Assembly (NCBI GenBank): GCA_021496505.1
Contig: CP053031.1
Span: 3,154,001 to 3,218,000 of the forward strand
DNA length: 64,000 nucleotides
Reading direction: 5' to 3'
Origin: Thermoleophilia bacterium SCSIO 60948
GTDB taxonomy: Bacteria > Actinomycetota > Thermoleophilia > Solirubrobacterales > 70-9
This document shows, piece by piece, positions 56,622 through 64,000 of the stretch. Made by a program: the position numbers and the translations under genes. Positions within the stretch are counted from its first letter, which is position 1, and every line of letters begins with the position of its first letter. The notes below the pieces were generated by a model that ran no database searches, was not told the DNA's origin, and worked only from the letters and a program-made list of their open reading frames with translations.

Positions 56622-56624
56622 GGC

Positions 56625-57212
56625 TCAGCCCGAGCGGTGCCCGAAGTCGATCGTGTAGGTGCCGCCGCCCCCGCCGCCGCCGGGCTTCTTCGACTGGTAG
56701 CCGACACCGAGGTGGTTGAACTTGCCGTTCAGGATCGTCGAGCGGTGCGAGGAGCTGCCCATCCAGGCGTTGACCATGCGCCGGGGAGTGCCGCGCTTGC
56801 CCTTCCCCCAGCCGATGATCTCGCCGTAGGACCAGGACTTGGCGCCGCGGAAGTAGCCGGTGCGGCGGATGCGCTCGCCGGTCGAAGCCTCACCGCTGCA
56901 CTGGTGCGAGAAGCACCCGGTCTTGGTCATCCGCCGGGTGTGGCCGATCGCCGCACGGGCCAGCTTCGAGTGGCTGTTGATGCTGCCCGCGCCGTTCTGC
57001 TTGCGCTTCTGGCGGATCAGGCAGGTGGTCGCGCGCTTGATCTTGCCCTGCGAAGCCTTGCCCGGCTTCGCGTTCGCGCCCTTGCAGCCCTTGGCGCCCG
57101 CGTAGGCGGCCGGCGGACCGACCGGACCGAAAGAGACGAGGAACGCGGCCAGCAGCGCGACGACCGCGGCGGCGAGGAACATCTGGGGTGCGTCTCTAAG
57201 AGCAGGCCTCAT
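56625..57212 (-). CDS. Secreted CAP-domain protein
   Basis: 195 residues. Signal-like N-terminus with a hydrophobic segment (FLAAAVVALLAAFLVSF), cut near AYA-GA. The CAP (SCP/PR-1) fold has conserved blocks: ATTCLIRQKRKQNG, HSKLARAAIGHTRRMTKTGCFSHQC (read as LARAAIGHTRRM), SWSYGEIIGWG, VNAWMGSSSHRSTILNGKFNHLGVG (read as AWMGSSSHRSTILNG) and TIDFGH. Five or more cysteines suggest disulfides. CAP proteins are secreted, often Ca- or lipid-binding; function here unknown. ATG 57210-57212. The 125-bp leader before lhr-side region includes its promoter. Confidence 0.88.
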   Translation of the reverse strand: MRPALRDAPQMFLAAAVVALLAAFLVSFGPVGPPAAYAGAKGCKGANAKPGKASQGKIKRATTCLIRQKRKQNGAGSINSHSKLARAAIGHTRRMTKTGCFSHQCSGEASTGERIRRTGYFRGAKSWSYGEIIGWGKGKRGTPRRMVNAWMGSSSHRSTILNGKFNHLGVGYQSKKPGGGGGGGTYTIDFGHRSG

Positions 57213-57337
57213 AAAGCTCGCGGAACCTTAGCCGAATGCAAGGACGGGTGCGTAAATCCTTCACAACCCGCTCACACTCTGGCGTAATTATGTGAACTTT
57301 GGAGGCTTTTCCGGGGGTTAGGGAGAGTTGCCCCGAT

Positions 57338-60300
57338 TCAGGCCGGCGTAACCAGGCGCCGCGGTTGCCGCGAGAAACCAGCCGCGACGAGCACCTCCTC
57401 GAGACCCGAGCCGATCACCGCTTCCCCGTCGATCCGCTCCACGGCGAGCTTGCCGATCTTGCGCTCCGCGACCGCCCTGGTGAGCTGCGCGATCGCCTCC
57501 TCGAGCAGGTCGCCCTCGAGGCGCTGGAGGCGGACGAGCCCCTTCCCCCCGCGCTCGACGTAGAGCATCGGGTCCCCGTCGCGCAGCAGGACGTAGGCGC
57601 CGGGGACGCGCGCGGCGCGGCGGCCGCCGCGCTTCGGCGCGTCCTCCTCGCTGCCGTCGTCGACGGGCTTCGGCCAACCGAGCGCAGCGCCGTAGGGCTG
57701 GGCCGGATCGGTAGCGGCGAGGAGCTTCCAGTCGCCATCGGCACGCGGCATCCCGCGCAGTCGTTCGATCGCGCCCGCGAGCGCGAACTGGGCGCCACCG
57801 AGTCCCTCGACGAAGTAGCCGCGGCGGACCGTGCCGAGCATCTCGAGGTTCGACAGCTCCCCGTAGAGGCTCGAGAAGCCACCGGGGATGCCCTCGGCGA
57901 GGACGGTCTCGCGCGTGACGATGCCGTAGCGCTCGAGCATCAGCTCGGCCTGCGCTCGCAGCTTCGTGCCGCTGTCGGGCGAGGCCCGGAACAGGTTCTC
58001 GGTCAGCGACCAGCGGCCCTGGACCGTCTGACCGGCCGCGTTGCGGCGGGCCGCGAAGCGCCGGCCGCGCCGCGTCTGGCGCTGCGAGGCCGAGAGCTTG
58101 CGGGCGCGAAGCGGCGCGAAGGCGTCGTTCGTCGCCTCGCCGGCCCAGGCGAGATCCCAGAGCGCCTCGTGGAGCGCCTCGGCCGGCAGATCGACATCGA
58201 CCAACAGGTCGGCCCAGAAGCTCGGGCCCTGACGTAGCCGCTCGCGGATCAGCTCATGCGGCTTGCCGGCCGGCGACTCGAGCTTCGCGTTGCCGGGCGG
58301 CGGGCCGGCGAGCCCGACGTCCTCGCGGAAGTAGAGGCCGATCCGGCCGCTGCGACCCAGCGCGCCGGCTCCGATCCAGACGAGCTCGCCGCTCGTCGTC
58401 AGCTGATCGAGCCAGGTCGGGCTCCAGGCGCCGAGGCGGCGCGGCAGGACGTCGCGCTCCCAGACCTCCGGTGTCAGCGTCACGCCCTGGAGCGGCACGA
58501 GCGCCTCGCGCAGGCGATCGACCCCGGCGCCGGCCGGGCGGTGGGCGTCGACGTTCTGCCACGCCGGGATGAAGCGCCCGAGCTCCTTCTGGTCGACGGC
58601 CTCGACCTCGTGGCGGAGGGCTGCGAGCGAGGCCCGACGAAGCCGTCGCAGGACGTCGGCGTCACACCACTCGCGCTCGGTGCCGCCGGGCATCAGCTCG
58701 CCGCGGACGAGCGCGCCCGAGCGCTCGAGCTCGCGCAGCGCGGGTGTCGCGTCGACCCCGTAGCGAGCGTTGATCCGCGCGGTCGTGAACGGGCCGTGGG
58801 TGGCGGCGAAGCGCCGGACGAGCGCGCTCATCGCGTCCGGGATCTCGTCGAGGTAGGCGTCGGGCAGGCCGGGCGGCGGCGGCACGCCGAGCGAGTCCCG
58901 GAGCAGCGCCGAGTCCTCGGCGGCGATCCAGCGCTCCTCGCCGGCGATCCGGACCTTCGCGATCCGCCGCTCCGACTCGAGCTTCGCGAGCATCGGCGCC
59001 GCCGACTTGCCCTCGGCCACGCGCGCTTCGCACTCCTCGTCGGTGAGGTCACCGAGCCGGCGCAGGATCTGCTGGAGCGCGTCGCGGTCGCGGGCCTGCC
59101 CGTTCTCGGTCAGCGACTGGAGCGAGGCCTCGACCTCGGCGAGCGCGTCGGGATCGATCAGCTCGCGCAGCTCGTCCTGGCCGAGCAGCTCGCGCAGCAG
59201 GTCGCGATCGAGCGCGAGAGCCGCGGCGCGGCGCTCCGCGTTCGGCGTGTCGCCCTCGTACATGTAGGTCGCGACGTAGTTGAAGAGCAGCGAGCTCGCG
59301 AACGGCGAGGCGGTCTGCGTCTCGACCTCGACGAGCGAGACCTTGCGCGAGTGCAGGTCGCGCAGCAGGTCGGCGAGCGCCGGGACGTCGAGGACGTCGC
59401 GCAGGCACTCGCGGTAGGTCTCGAGGATCACCGGGAAGCGCGGGAAGTCCTTCGCGACCTCGAGCAGCGACTGCGACTTGAGCCGCTGCTGCCAGAGCGG
59501 CGTGCGGCGGCCGGGGTAAGCGCGCGGCAGGAGCAGGGAGCGGGCGGCGTTCTCGCGGAAGCGGGCACCGAAGAGCGCCGAGGCGCCGAGCTCGCGGACG
59601 ATCAGGTCCTCGACCTCGTCGGGCTCGAGCAGGACGAGGTCGGCCGACGGCGCCTCGTCGGCATCGGGCAGGTGGATGACGATCCCGTCGTCGGACCAGA
59701 TCGCATCGGCCTCGAGGTCGAGCTCCTCGCGCAGGCGGGTCGTCAGGGCGAGGCCCCAGGCGGCGTGGACGCGGCCGCCGAACGGCGAGAGCACGCACAG
59801 GCGCCAGTCGCCGATCTCGTCGCGGAAGCGCTCGACGACGATCGTCTGGTCCGACGGCACCACGCGCGTCGCGGCCTGCTGCTCGTCGAGGTAGGTGACG
59901 AGGTTGATCGCGGCGCGGCGATCGAGGTCGTAGTCCTTGGCCAGCTCCTCGGGGTCGGAGCCGACCGCCTCGCGGGCGAAGGCGCCGATCGAGCGACCGA
60001 GGTCGGCAGGGCGGCCCATCGAATCGCCACGCCAGAAGGGCACCGCGCCGGGCACTCCGGGGGCCGGGGTCACGACGACGCGGTCGCGGGTGATGTCCTC
60101 GATCCGCCAGGTCGTCGCGCCGAGCAGGAAGGTCTGGCCGACGCGAGCCTCGTAGACCATCTCCTCGTCGAGCTCGCCGACGCGGCGCCCGTCGGGCAGG
60201 TGGACGCCGTAGAGGCCGCGGTCCGGGATCGTGCCGGCATTCGTGACCGCTAGCTGGCGGGCGCCCTTACGGCCGCGGACGGTCCCGGCGGTGCGGTCCC

Positions 60301-62011
60301 AGACGATCCGCGGGCGCAGGTCAGCGAAGCGCTCGGAGGGATAGCGGCCGTCGAGCATGTCGAGGACGTTGTGGAGCTGCTCCTCGCCGAGCTCCTTGAA
60401 CGGCTCGGTGGCGGTCACGAGGCGCGCCAGCTCCGAGACCTCCCACTCGGTCTCGGCGACGGTCGAGACGATGTGCTGGGCGAGCACGTCGAGCGGGTTG
60501 CGGGGGATGATCGTCTCCTCGATCTCCCCGTCTCGCATCCGCCGCGCGACGACGGCGCACTCGAGCAGGTCGGCGCGGAACTTGGGGAAGATCCGCCCGC
60601 GCGAGGTCTCGTTCAGGGAGTGGCCGGCGCGACCGACGCGCTGGAGGCCGCGGGTCACCGACTTCGGCGACTCGACCTGGATCACGAGGTCGACGGCGCC
60701 CATGTCGATCCCGAGCTCGAGCGAGGAGGTCGCGACGAGGCACGGCAGGTTGCCGGACTTCAGGAGCTCCTCGACGAGCGTTCGCTCCTCGTGGGCGAGC
60801 GAGCCGTGGTGGGCGCGGGCGATCTCGCGGAAGCCCTCGTCGCCTGGCGTCGGCGGTCCGGCATGACCGGCGTGCTCGGTCGCCGGAAGCTCCTGCTCGG
60901 GCTCCTCGTTCTCGATCTCGTTCAGGCGTTTGGCGAGGCGCTCGGCGGCGCGACGGTTGTTGACGAAGATGATCGTCGACGTGTGCTCGGTGACCAGGCG
61001 GTGGAGCTCCGGGTAGATCGCCGGCCAGATCGAACGCGGATTCGGCGCATCGAATGAAGGGCCTCCCACCTCCTCCGCTTCGCGTCCGGGGGTGTTCGGG
61101 TACGAGCTGGGCTCCCCGTCTCCATCGATCCCGGCGGAGAAGCTCGGCTCGCCGTCGTCGCCGATCCCGTCGGGGTTGCCGGTGCCGAGGCCCGGGACCT
61201 CGATCGGATTCGCCCCGGGGTCGGACATGTCCTCGACCGGGACGACGATCTCGAGGTCGAGATCCTTGCGGCGGCCGGTGTCGACGACCTCGCAGGAGCG
61301 GTTCGGGCCGACGAGGAACTGGCCGACGCGCTCCAGCGGGCGCTGGGTCGCCGAGAGTCCGATCCGCTGCGGGTCGGGCCCACCCTCGTCCTTGACGAGG
61401 TGCGCCAGGCGCTCGAGCGTCAGAGCGAGGTGGGCGCCGCGCTTCGTCTGCGCGACGGCGTGGATCTCGTCGACGATCACCGCCTCGACCCCGGTCAGGA
61501 TCTCGCGGACCTGCGAGGTCAGCATCAGGTAGAGCGACTCGGGCGTCGTGATCAGGATGTCGGGCGGCGTGCGGCGCATCGCCTGGCGCTCGGCCTGCGG
61601 CGTGTCACCCGTGCGCAATCCGATCGAGATCGGCGAGCCGATCCCGCGCAGCGGCGCGCGCAGGTTGCGCTCGACGTCGTAGGAGAGAGCCTTCAGCGGC
61701 GAGACGTAGACGAGCCGGGTACCGGTCCCGAGACCCTGGAAGTCAGGGTCCTCCTTCGCGCGCTCGGGATCGGGATCCGGGCGGCGGGCGAGGCGGTCGA
61801 TCCCCCAGAGGAATGCGGCGAGGGTCTTGCCCGACCCGGTAGGGGCGCTGATCAGCGTGTTCGCGCCGCTCGAGATCTTCGGCCAGCCGGCCGTCTGGGC
61901 AGGAGTCGGACCCTCGAAGACGCGCTCGAACCACGAGCGGACCTTGGGTGAGAACGGGTCGAGCGCGGCGACGTCTGCGGTCCCGTTCTTCTTCTCGGAG
62001 CGCTCGGCCAC
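57338..62011 (-). CDS. lhr: Large ATP-dependent helicase Lhr
   Basis: 1557 residues, the full length of actinobacterial Lhr. Walker A is APTGSGKTLAAFL (55-68), DEIH box in VIVDEIHAVAQTK, motif III LSATQRPLERVG and the second RecA domain with FVNNRRAAERLAKRL, HHGSLAHEER, ATSSLELGIDMGAVDLVIQ (read as SSLELGIDMGAVDLVIQ) and QRVGRAGH, then the winged-helix and Lhr-specific C-terminal domain up to 1557. Lhr unwinds DNA or RNA-DNA hybrids and is linked to DNA repair. An Asp/Gly/Pro-rich insertion sits at about 265-326 (61034-61219). Start ATG 62009-62011. Confidence 0.97.
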   Translation of the reverse strand: MAERSEKKNGTADVAALDPFSPKVRSWFERVFEGPTPAQTAGWPKISSGANTLISAPTGSGKTLAAFLWGIDRLARRPDPDPERAKEDPDFQGLGTGTRLVYVSPLKALSYDVERNLRAPLRGIGSPISIGLRTGDTPQAERQAMRRTPPDILITTPESLYLMLTSQVREILTGVEAVIVDEIHAVAQTKRGAHLALTLERLAHLVKDEGGPDPQRIGLSATQRPLERVGQFLVGPNRSCEVVDTGRRKDLDLEIVVPVEDMSDPGANPIEVPGLGTGNPDGIGDDGEPSFSAGIDGDGEPSSYPNTPGREAEEVGGPSFDAPNPRSIWPAIYPELHRLVTEHTSTIIFVNNRRAAERLAKRLNEIENEEPEQELPATEHAGHAGPPTPGDEGFREIARAHHGSLAHEERTLVEELLKSGNLPCLVATSSLELGIDMGAVDLVIQVESPKSVTRGLQRVGRAGHSLNETSRGRIFPKFRADLLECAVVARRMRDGEIEETIIPRNPLDVLAQHIVSTVAETEWEVSELARLVTATEPFKELGEEQLHNVLDMLDGRYPSERFADLRPRIVWDRTAGTVRGRKGARQLAVTNAGTIPDRGLYGVHLPDGRRVGELDEEMVYEARVGQTFLLGATTWRIEDITRDRVVVTPAPGVPGAVPFWRGDSMGRPADLGRSIGAFAREAVGSDPEELAKDYDLDRRAAINLVTYLDEQQAATRVVPSDQTIVVERFRDEIGDWRLCVLSPFGGRVHAAWGLALTTRLREELDLEADAIWSDDGIVIHLPDADEAPSADLVLLEPDEVEDLIVRELGASALFGARFRENAARSLLLPRAYPGRRTPLWQQRLKSQSLLEVAKDFPRFPVILETYRECLRDVLDVPALADLLRDLHSRKVSLVEVETQTASPFASSLLFNYVATYMYEGDTPNAERRAAALALDRDLLRELLGQDELRELIDPDALAEVEASLQSLTENGQARDRDALQQILRRLGDLTDEECEARVAEGKSAAPMLAKLESERRIAKVRIAGEERWIAAEDSALLRDSLGVPPPPGLPDAYLDEIPDAMSALVRRFAATHGPFTTARINARYGVDATPALRELERSGALVRGELMPGGTEREWCDADVLRRLRRASLAALRHEVEAVDQKELGRFIPAWQNVDAHRPAGAGVDRLREALVPLQGVTLTPEVWERDVLPRRLGAWSPTWLDQLTTSGELVWIGAGALGRSGRIGLYFREDVGLAGPPPGNAKLESPAGKPHELIRERLRQGPSFWADLLVDVDLPAEALHEALWDLAWAGEATNDAFAPLRARKLSASQRQTRRGRRFAARRNAAGQTVQGRWSLTENLFRASPDSGTKLRAQAELMLERYGIVTRETVLAEGIPGGFSSLYGELSNLEMLGTVRRGYFVEGLGGAQFALAGAIERLRGMPRADGDWKLLAATDPAQPYGAALGWPKPVDDGSEEDAPKRGGRRAARVPGAYVLLRDGDPMLYVERGGKGLVRLQRLEGDLLEEAIAQLTRAVAERKIGKLAVERIDGEAVIGSGLEEVLVAAGFSRQPRRLVTPA

Positions 62012-62095
62012 CCTCCGAGCTTACGGAGGGTGGCAGGCCGGCTTTCACCGCGGGACGGGGCGGCGGCGCTCGCCTCGACGCCGACGCCCGCCGGT

Positions 62096-62647
62096 TCAGA
62101 ACGGGAGTCGGTCCCGGACCTCGGCGAGCTTCGGCGCCGCCGCGTCGCGCGCGGAGACCTGCGGATCTGCGAGCGGCCAGTCGACCCCGACGTCGGGGTC
62201 GTCCCAGGCGATGCCGGCCTCGGTCTCGGGGTCGTAGAGGCACGAGAGCTTGTAGGCGACGTCGGCGGGTTCGTCGCCGGTGACGCAGAAGCCGTGGGCG
62301 AAGCCCGCCGGGACGAAGAACTGGCGATGGTTGCCATCGCTCAGCGTGTGGCCCTCCCACTCGCCGAACGTCGGCGAGCCCGAGCGCAGGTCGACGGCGA
62401 CGTCGAAGATCTCGCCGCGCGCGCAGCGGACGAGCTTCGCCTGACCCGGCTGGAAGTGCAGGCCGCGAAGAATGCCCGGAGCCGAGCGCGAATGGTTGTC
62501 CTGGACGAACTCGACGTCGATGCCCGCCTCGCGCCAGTGGTCGGAGCGGTAGCTCTCGACGAGGAAGCCGCGCTCGTCGCCGTGGGCGGTCGGCTCGAGC
62601 AGGACGACGCCGTCGAGCTGCGTCTCGAGAAGGCGGGGCGCGGGCAT
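62096..62647 (-). CDS. rfbC: dTDP-4-dehydrorhamnose 3,5-epimerase (RmlC)
   Basis: 183 residues. Motifs: FVESYRSDHWREAGI, FVQDNHSRSAPGILRGLHFQ (read as NHSRSAPGILRGLHFQ, with catalytic His), LVRCARGEIFDVAVDLR, GFAHGFCV and a C-terminal VDWPL. Converts dTDP-6-deoxy-xylo-4-hexulose to dTDP-6-deoxy-lyxo-4-hexulose in dTDP-L-rhamnose synthesis. ATG 62645-62647. No rmlA, B or D is next to it in the window. The frame runs on upstream to 63265 by antisense continuity only. Confidence 0.92.
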   Translation of the reverse strand: MPAPRLLETQLDGVVLLEPTAHGDERGFLVESYRSDHWREAGIDVEFVQDNHSRSAPGILRGLHFQPGQAKLVRCARGEIFDVAVDLRSGSPTFGEWEGHTLSDGNHRQFFVPAGFAHGFCVTGDEPADVAYKLSCLYDPETEAGIAWDDPDVGVDWPLADPQVSARDAAAPKLAEVRDRLPF

Positions 62648-62715
62648 CGAGCGCAGGCTAGTCGCGGCGGACGCGCCGAGTCCGCGGAGACAGAGCGGGG
62701 CGCCTCGGAGAGCGC

Positions 62716-64000
62716 CTAGCGCGACCGCCCCACGTCCACCCTGACCTTGTTCGACCGCACATCGGCGCATGTGGTGTCGCCATGCACGAGGGCGACGACT
62801 CGGCTGTCGCCGTAGACCCTTCCCTTCGCGGATGCCCGGCCCTTCTCGTTGGTCCGGATCGGCCCGAGGCTGCCGTAGCCCCCTCCATCGTGCAGCGCGC
62901 GTGCCCAGACCTCTTGGCCGGCGATGCACTCCGGGTCGGAGGAGCGGATCCGAACGCGCCAGCGAATTCGCTGTACGCCCGGTCGAAGCGGGCGGTCGGA
63001 TAGGCGAAGCGTCATTCGCCGCTTCGCGACCGCCGGTCGCCCGACGGGGCCGCGATCGAAGCCGACGACCGCTTCGTCGCCCGCCATGTAGACGCTCTCT
63101 CCGTCGCGGGCCGCCGCGATCGAGTCGATCGAGCCCGAGACGTTCGGGATGTCCTTGCACGGACTTCGGTAGCTGCCGCCGTGACACGGTGGCTTCCTCG
63201 TCACGGGCCCTGTCGGAAGGCCATCCTTGTCGAGAGCGATCGTGGCGACGGTGTCGTCGGCCCAACCGGACACGTAGGCGGACCTGTCATCAGCCGTCAG
63301 CTCCATCGACATCGCACCCTTCATTCCGAGCACGTCGACGCAATTGCCTCCGCCGCCCGTCGAGGCGCAACCGGATCGCCCGGCTCGCTGGCTCAACGAG
63401 CCATCCTCTCCGCGCTCGAGCGCCACGAGTCGCTTCCCGTCAGCGAGGGCGTAGACCGCCCCGTCGCCGACCGCGAAATCCCGGACCCAGCCCAAGCCGC
63501 GTGTGTCCGAGCACGGGACGGCGTCGTCGCCCGCGCCGCTGAGACCGTCGTCGGAGGCACAGAACCCGAGGCCGGGAACCGGCGCGATCGTGTTCGAGTC
63601 GACGTCGACATCGAAGGCGTATGCGACCGCCCCACCGTCCGGGGATCCGAAACCCGACAGCGCGTAGAGGTTCTCCGCGTCGGGCGCGAGATCGGACCGG
63701 CCGCCGCCGTAGCCCTCGACCTCCGTGCAAGGACCGAGGTTGCCGAAGAACGAGGTGCCGCGGACACAGCTATCGGCCGTGCGGAGCAACTCGAAGCCCC
63801 CCGCTTCGGTGCGTCGGAACGCAGCGATGCGGGCAGGGTCGGACCCGTAGCTCATGAAGCCCTCGTCGCCGTCCGGACCGAAGCTCAACTCGCCGACCTG
63901 GGGTGCGTCCTCCATAACGGAGCAGGTGCGCTGCTCGTCAGGCGGATATGGGACCTCGCCCTGGTAGACGACGGCGTCCGGGTCCGGGCCGATGCAGCCG
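62716..64000 (-). CDS. Partial secreted protein with beta-propeller-like repeats (N-terminus beyond window)
   Basis: The reading frame is open to the window's right edge, so the gene is truncated at its 5' end here; an internal ATG at 63915 is not the true start because the 28 codons before it stay open and look like the same sequence. The visible 428 residues hold blade-like repeats (GAVYALADGKRLVALERGEDGSLS, read as VYALADGKRLVALERGEDG; LTADDRSAYVSGWADDTVATIALDKDGLP, read as SAYVSGWADDTVATIALDKD), and about ten cysteines, consistent with a secreted YVTN/lactonase-type beta-propeller. Residues after about 310 form a different, beta-sandwich-like domain (RRMTLRLSDRPLRPGVQRIRWRVRI, of which PLRPGVQRIRWRV). 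Function unknown. Confidence 0.7.
   Translation of the reverse strand, partial: GCIGPDPDAVVYQGEVPYPPDEQRTCSVMEDAPQVGELSFGPDGDEGFMSYGSDPARIAAFRRTEAGGFELLRTADSCVRGTSFFGNLGPCTEVEGYGGGRSDLAPDAENLYALSGFGSPDGGAVAYAFDVDVDSNTIAPVPGLGFCASDDGLSGAGDDAVPCSDTRGLGWVRDFAVGDGAVYALADGKRLVALERGEDGSLSQRAGRSGCASTGGGGNCVDVLGMKGAMSMELTADDRSAYVSGWADDTVATIALDKDGLPTGPVTRKPPCHGGSYRSPCKDIPNVSGSIDSIAAARDGESVYMAGDEAVVGFDRGPVGRPAVAKRRMTLRLSDRPLRPGVQRIRWRVRIRSSDPECIAGQEVWARALHDGGGYGSLGPIRTNEKGRASAKGRVYGDSRVVALVHGDTTCADVRSNKVRVDVGRSR

Noticed and set aside
58256-60253. 665-codon plus-strand frame opposite lhr
   Set aside because: Antisense reading of a very GC-rich gene; no domain.
1-64000. CRISPR arrays, IS elements and rRNA genes
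   Set aside because: None seen by eye: no transposase, integrase, cas gene or rRNA-like region.

Overview
The window is about 64 kb of gene-dense, very GC-rich DNA. It contains no CRISPR array, transposase, integrase or rRNA gene that I can see. The organism is an actinobacterium. A deep-branching one of the Thermoleophilia/Solirubrobacterales type is my best guess, from the codon bias, a PAC2-family protein, a DUF2342 zincin, a PEGDTI-type Nei, an actinobacterial Mrp without CxxC, a SpoIID/LytB protein with GHG repeats, and a CIRCE-controlled groESL operon. The lineage is inference; no marker gene in the window settles it.

Layout. 1-2150: small regulator cassette (YnfA, Cys-Cys protein, MerR) and a methyltransferase, hand-counted lower in GC and lying downstream of the 3' end of tRNA-Val. 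2258-5426: leftward three-gene operon led by a PAS-GGDEF-EAL-cobalamin-binding protein. 5529-8271: SDR, class III alcohol/formaldehyde dehydrogenase and a metallo-beta-lactamase hydrolase. 8307-9952: lgt, tRNA-Glu and an HTH protein of unknown role. 9997-15289: topoisomerase IB, membrane proteins, lipid kinase, PAP2 phosphatase, YchF. 15349-17849: three related secreted proteins with a thioesterase between them. 17867-27156: cell-wall enzymes (SLT/M15-like fusion, SpoIID/LytB), aldehyde dehydrogenase, lipoproteins, MsrA, cupin, fumarase. 27235-33294: ileS with an unusual signature, lipoprotein, thioredoxin, PolX. 33630-38550: MarR/MFS pair, OtsB, HD exoribonuclease, PAC2. 38734-46384: FAD protein, RecB-like helicase-nuclease, IMPase, zincin, histone-H1-like protein. 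46554-52626: Mrp, methyltransferase, patatin, ferredoxin, groEL/groES. 52806-64000: glycine-rich secreted protein, SRPBCC, ASCH-like, Crp/Fnr, Nei, CAP-domain protein, Lhr helicase, RmlC and a partial beta-propeller-like protein cut by the window edge.

How genes work together. ADH plus MBL hydrolase resembles a thiol-dependent formaldehyde detoxification pair. DagK-like kinase, PAP2 and YchF run in one direction with short spacing or overlap. MarR and MFS overlap by 4 nt and look like a regulator/exporter pair. groES and groEL follow a CIRCE element. The cell-surface content (SLT fusion, SpoIID/LytB, CAP, glycine-rich protein, three secreted paralogues, several lipoproteins and Lgt) is high for one window.

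Most interesting. (1) The c-di-GMP enzyme at 2997-5426 keeps all GGDEF and EAL active-site motifs and ends in a cobalamin domain with the W-x9-EH signature of CarH-type B12 photoreceptors. It is translationally coupled to an ABM-fold protein and an unrecognised protein, and could be a light- or cobalamin-gated second-messenger system. (2) IleRS has GSHH in place of the HxGH signature, a swap linked to extreme mupirocin resistance. (3) Three GTAAG/CTTAC palindromes lie upstream of a histone-H1-like gene. (4) A RecB-like helicase-nuclease has Arg in place of the Walker A Lys.
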